Positions 62,279 to 64,000 of a stretch of DNA of 64,000 bases are shown here, in pieces. This DNA comes from Gemmatimonadota bacterium. Lineage in GTDB: Bacteria; Gemmatimonadota; Gemmatimonadetes; Gemmatimonadales; Gemmatimonadaceae. Under the pieces are notes generated by a model, which searched no databases, was not told the origin of the DNA, and saw only the letters and a program-made list of their open reading frames with translations. The DNA lies in contig JACPPC010000022.1 in the NCBI GenBank assembly GCA_016191225.1, positions 186,001-250,000 on the forward strand. The letters run 5' to 3'. Each line of letters starts with the position of its first letter. Positions within the stretch are counted from its first letter, which is position 1. Both the position numbers and the translations under genes were made by a program.

Positions 62279-63163
62279 ATGCCGACCCCACCGCCCACCG
62301 CCCGCACCGACGCGCCGGTCATCACCACGCTCCTCAGCGTGCAGGACCGCCAGCAACTTGATGCCGCCGGCGGAGGCTCCTTTCGCACCATGCATCGCGC
62401 CAGCATTCCCGAGCTGTACGAAGACCTGCGGCAGCGCCGCGCGTCCGCCGTGATGGTGTCGCTCGCCACCTACAGTCCCGCCACACAGCCGGCGCTCATG
62501 CGCATGGTGCGCGAGTTTCCCTCCGTGCCCACCATCGCGATGTTCTCCGCCCTCGACGCCGGGACGCCCCGCCGGGCCCTCGAGCTGGGCCAGTGCGGCA
62601 TCCGGACGGTGATCGACGCCCGCCAACCGGCCGGCTGGCAGGAGTTGCGCGCGCTCCTGCACGCGCAGCGGAGCGGGGACATCAGGCGCCGGGCGCTGTG
62701 CGCGATCGCCGAGGAACTTCCCCGGCTGCGAGCCGACGCCAGCCGCTTCTTCGAGCACCTCTTCCTCCATGGTGCGAGCATTACCACAAGTCGCGACCTG
62801 GCCCGCTCCATGCACGTCAAGGCGAGCTCGCTCATGAGCCGATTCTTCCGCATGAACCTTCCGTCGCCCAAGTTGTACCTGATTCAGGCCCGCCTCGTCC
62901 TCGCCGCTCGCATGCTCGAGAACCCGGGACTAGCCATCAGCACCGTCGCTTACGAGCTCGACTACTCGTCGGCACAGAGCTTCGGCCGCCATGTGCGTAC
63001 CTTCTACGGATTCAGCGCGAGCACTTTCCGCGACCGATACGACGGAGAAGGGGCCCTTACGGTCTTTCTCGAGCGCATGATCCGGCCGCACCGCGAGAAG
63101 CTCGAGCGCCTGTCGCCAACCGGAATCGAGGAGCGAAGGCCCGGGCTCCGCGCGACCGCGTGA
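62279..63163 (+). CDS. AraC-type regulator with receiver-like N-terminal domain
   Basis: The 294-aa protein ends in a two-helix-turn-helix AraC domain ('SRDLARSMHVKASSLMSRFF', 'AISTVAYELDYSSAQSFGRH', 'FYGFSASTFRDRY'). The first ~125 residues resemble a response-regulator receiver fold ('ASAVMVSLATYSPATQPAL', 'VPTIAMFSALDAGTPRRALE') but lack the phosphoacceptor Asp. It may be a phosphorylation-independent regulator. The 250-bp upstream gap, shared with divergent rnpB, has a possible -10 TACACT before this gene. A sensor kinase gene follows. Confidence 0.82.
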   Translation: MPTPPPTARTDAPVITTLLSVQDRQQLDAAGGGSFRTMHRASIPELYEDLRQRRASAVMVSLATYSPATQPALMRMVREFPSVPTIAMFSALDAGTPRRALELGQCGIRTVIDARQPAGWQELRALLHAQRSGDIRRRALCAIAEELPRLRADASRFFEHLFLHGASITTSRDLARSMHVKASSLMSRFFRMNLPSPKLYLIQARLVLAARMLENPGLAISTVAYELDYSSAQSFGRHVRTFYGFSASTFRDRYDGEGALTVFLERMIRPHREKLERLSPTGIEERRPGLRATA

Positions 63164-63200
63164 GGCGTGACGTCGGCGCGACGGCCGGGGCGGCGGCGCG

Positions 63201-63206
63201 TATACT
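63201..63206 (+). promoter_or_regulatory. -10 element before the sensor kinase gene
   Basis: TATACT lies 30 bases before the kinase ATG and 37 bases after the AraC stop, so the kinase can be transcribed separately. No good -35 hexamer is visible. Confidence 0.45.
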
Positions 63207-63236
63207 CCGCGACCACCCCCTGACCGCCCGCACCCC

Positions 63237-64000
63237 ATGGCCGAACGCCCCATCCGCAGCTGGCGCCTGTCCACGATCGCCCTCGGCGTGGCCGTGGCCT
63301 GCCTGGCCGGCGGGTTCTTGGCCATGGCGCGCAGCCGTCCTGAGGGGGCCGGACGCGCCGCCCTGGCCCTCCTGGCGGCCGGGGCGACCCTCTCCTTTGC
63401 GATTGCCTTCGGCCTCGAACGCCGGCAGGCACGCCGGAGCGCCGAGCGGTCGCGCGAGCTCGAGCACCTCTCGGCCGAGCTGATTCACGCCAATCGATCC
63501 AAGAGCGAGTTCCTGGCCAGTGTCTCGCACGAACTACGCACGCCGCTCAACGCCATCGTGGGCTTTGCGGAGCTCCTGCGCGAGGGGGCGTACGGGCCCC
63601 TCGGCGCGCGGCAAGCCGGGCCCGTCGAGCGCATTGAGAGTTCGGCCACGCACCTGCGGCGCCTCGTCGACCAAATCCTCGACCTCGCGCGCATCGCCGC
63701 CGGCCGCATGGAGCTGCACCGCGAGCCCCTCGACCTTCGCCCGTTCGTGATCTCGCTGGCCACCGAAATGGAGCCGTTGGCGGCCGAGCGGGGACTGGCG
63801 CTCTCGCTCAACGTCGGGGCGACGCTGCCGCGCGTGCATACCGACCCAGCACACCTGCGGCAAATCCTCGTCAACCTGATCGGCAACGCCATCAAATTCA
63901 CCGCATCGGGAACGATCGCGGTGCGGGCGCGGCAGGGGGCGCCCCCCGCGGACGTGCAGGCGGGCATCCTCGTCGCACCAGGCGCGACGGGTACTGGAGC
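63237..64000 (+). CDS. Sensor histidine kinase (3' end cut by window)
   Basis: The 254 codons present encode two transmembrane helices (about 10-31 and 40-60) with almost no periplasmic loop, a short coiled segment, the HisKA dimerisation helix with phospho-acceptor His98 in 'SVSHELRTPLNAIVGFAELL', and the start of the HATPase domain with N-box 'LRQILVNLIGNAIKFT' (about 207-222). The G boxes lie beyond the window. The lack of a sensing loop suggests membrane or cytoplasmic sensing. Confidence 0.92.
   Translation, partial: MAERPIRSWRLSTIALGVAVACLAGGFLAMARSRPEGAGRAALALLAAGATLSFAIAFGLERRQARRSAERSRELEHLSAELIHANRSKSEFLASVSHELRTPLNAIVGFAELLREGAYGPLGARQAGPVERIESSATHLRRLVDQILDLARIAAGRMELHREPLDLRPFVISLATEMEPLAAERGLALSLNVGATLPRVHTDPAHLRQILVNLIGNAIKFTASGTIAVRARQGAPPADVQAGILVAPGATGTG

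Overview
This is a very GC-rich bacterial chromosome segment that contains the replication-origin neighbourhood. The gene set (GH57-based glycogen enzymes, CotH/DUF4956 proteins, several M16 peptidases, HEAT-repeat membrane proteins, a Tat-exported GH109-like oxidoreductase) and the dispersed GTCATCCTGAGCGAAGCGAAGG repeat fit Gemmatimonadota best. That assignment is an inference; no rRNA is present to test it.

Left part, plus strand (1-15.1 kb): the end of a transketolase gene; a minus-strand lipoprotein; a five-gene alpha-glucan operon in which every junction is a 4-base overlap (phosphorylase, a degenerate glycogen-synthase-like protein, and three GH57 enzymes: branching enzyme, DUF3536 protein, 4-alpha-glucanotransferase); a minus-strand AbrB/PIN toxin-antitoxin pair; a secreted amidohydrolase; and a DUF4956 membrane protein with a CotH-like kinase.

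Middle part, mostly minus strand (15.3-31.4 kb): an APC permease with SixA, a large two-domain M16 peptidase, a GT87-like membrane protein, then a block read as N-acetylhexosamine salvage (GH109-like oxidoreductase, sugar nucleotidyltransferase, NahK-like kinase, sodium:solute symporter). An HNH endonuclease follows, then a BlaI repressor with an M56 peptidase fused to HEAT repeats and a second HEAT membrane protein.

Region 31.5-48.2 kb: CPBP protease, Ser/Thr kinase with a TPR-like tail, tRNA-Phe, M28 peptidase with queF, rhomboid protease, a cysteine-less QueE-like protein, ddl, a CBS-family PLP enzyme, mutS, a SPOR protein, holA, an ECF sigma factor with a zinc-finger protein, and a NUDIX hydrolase. 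Region 48.2-56.1 kb: an M16 pair, arginase, a YdcF-like protein, a beta-CASP nuclease with a small DUF4177-like protein, upp, and a zinc metallopeptidase with a small acidic protein.

Origin region (56.2-64 kb): yidC-yidD-rnpA-rpmH on the minus strand face dnaA-dnaN on the plus strand, followed by RNase P RNA, an AraC-type regulator and the start of a sensor histidine kinase. Between 15.3 kb and the origin most genes lie on the minus strand; to its right all protein genes lie on the plus strand, so transcription there is largely co-directional with replication.

The most unusual items are the QueE-like protein without radical-SAM cysteines, the BlaI/M56-HEAT/HEAT operon, the glycogen-synthase-like protein without its ligand-binding residues, and rnpA without a conventional start codon.
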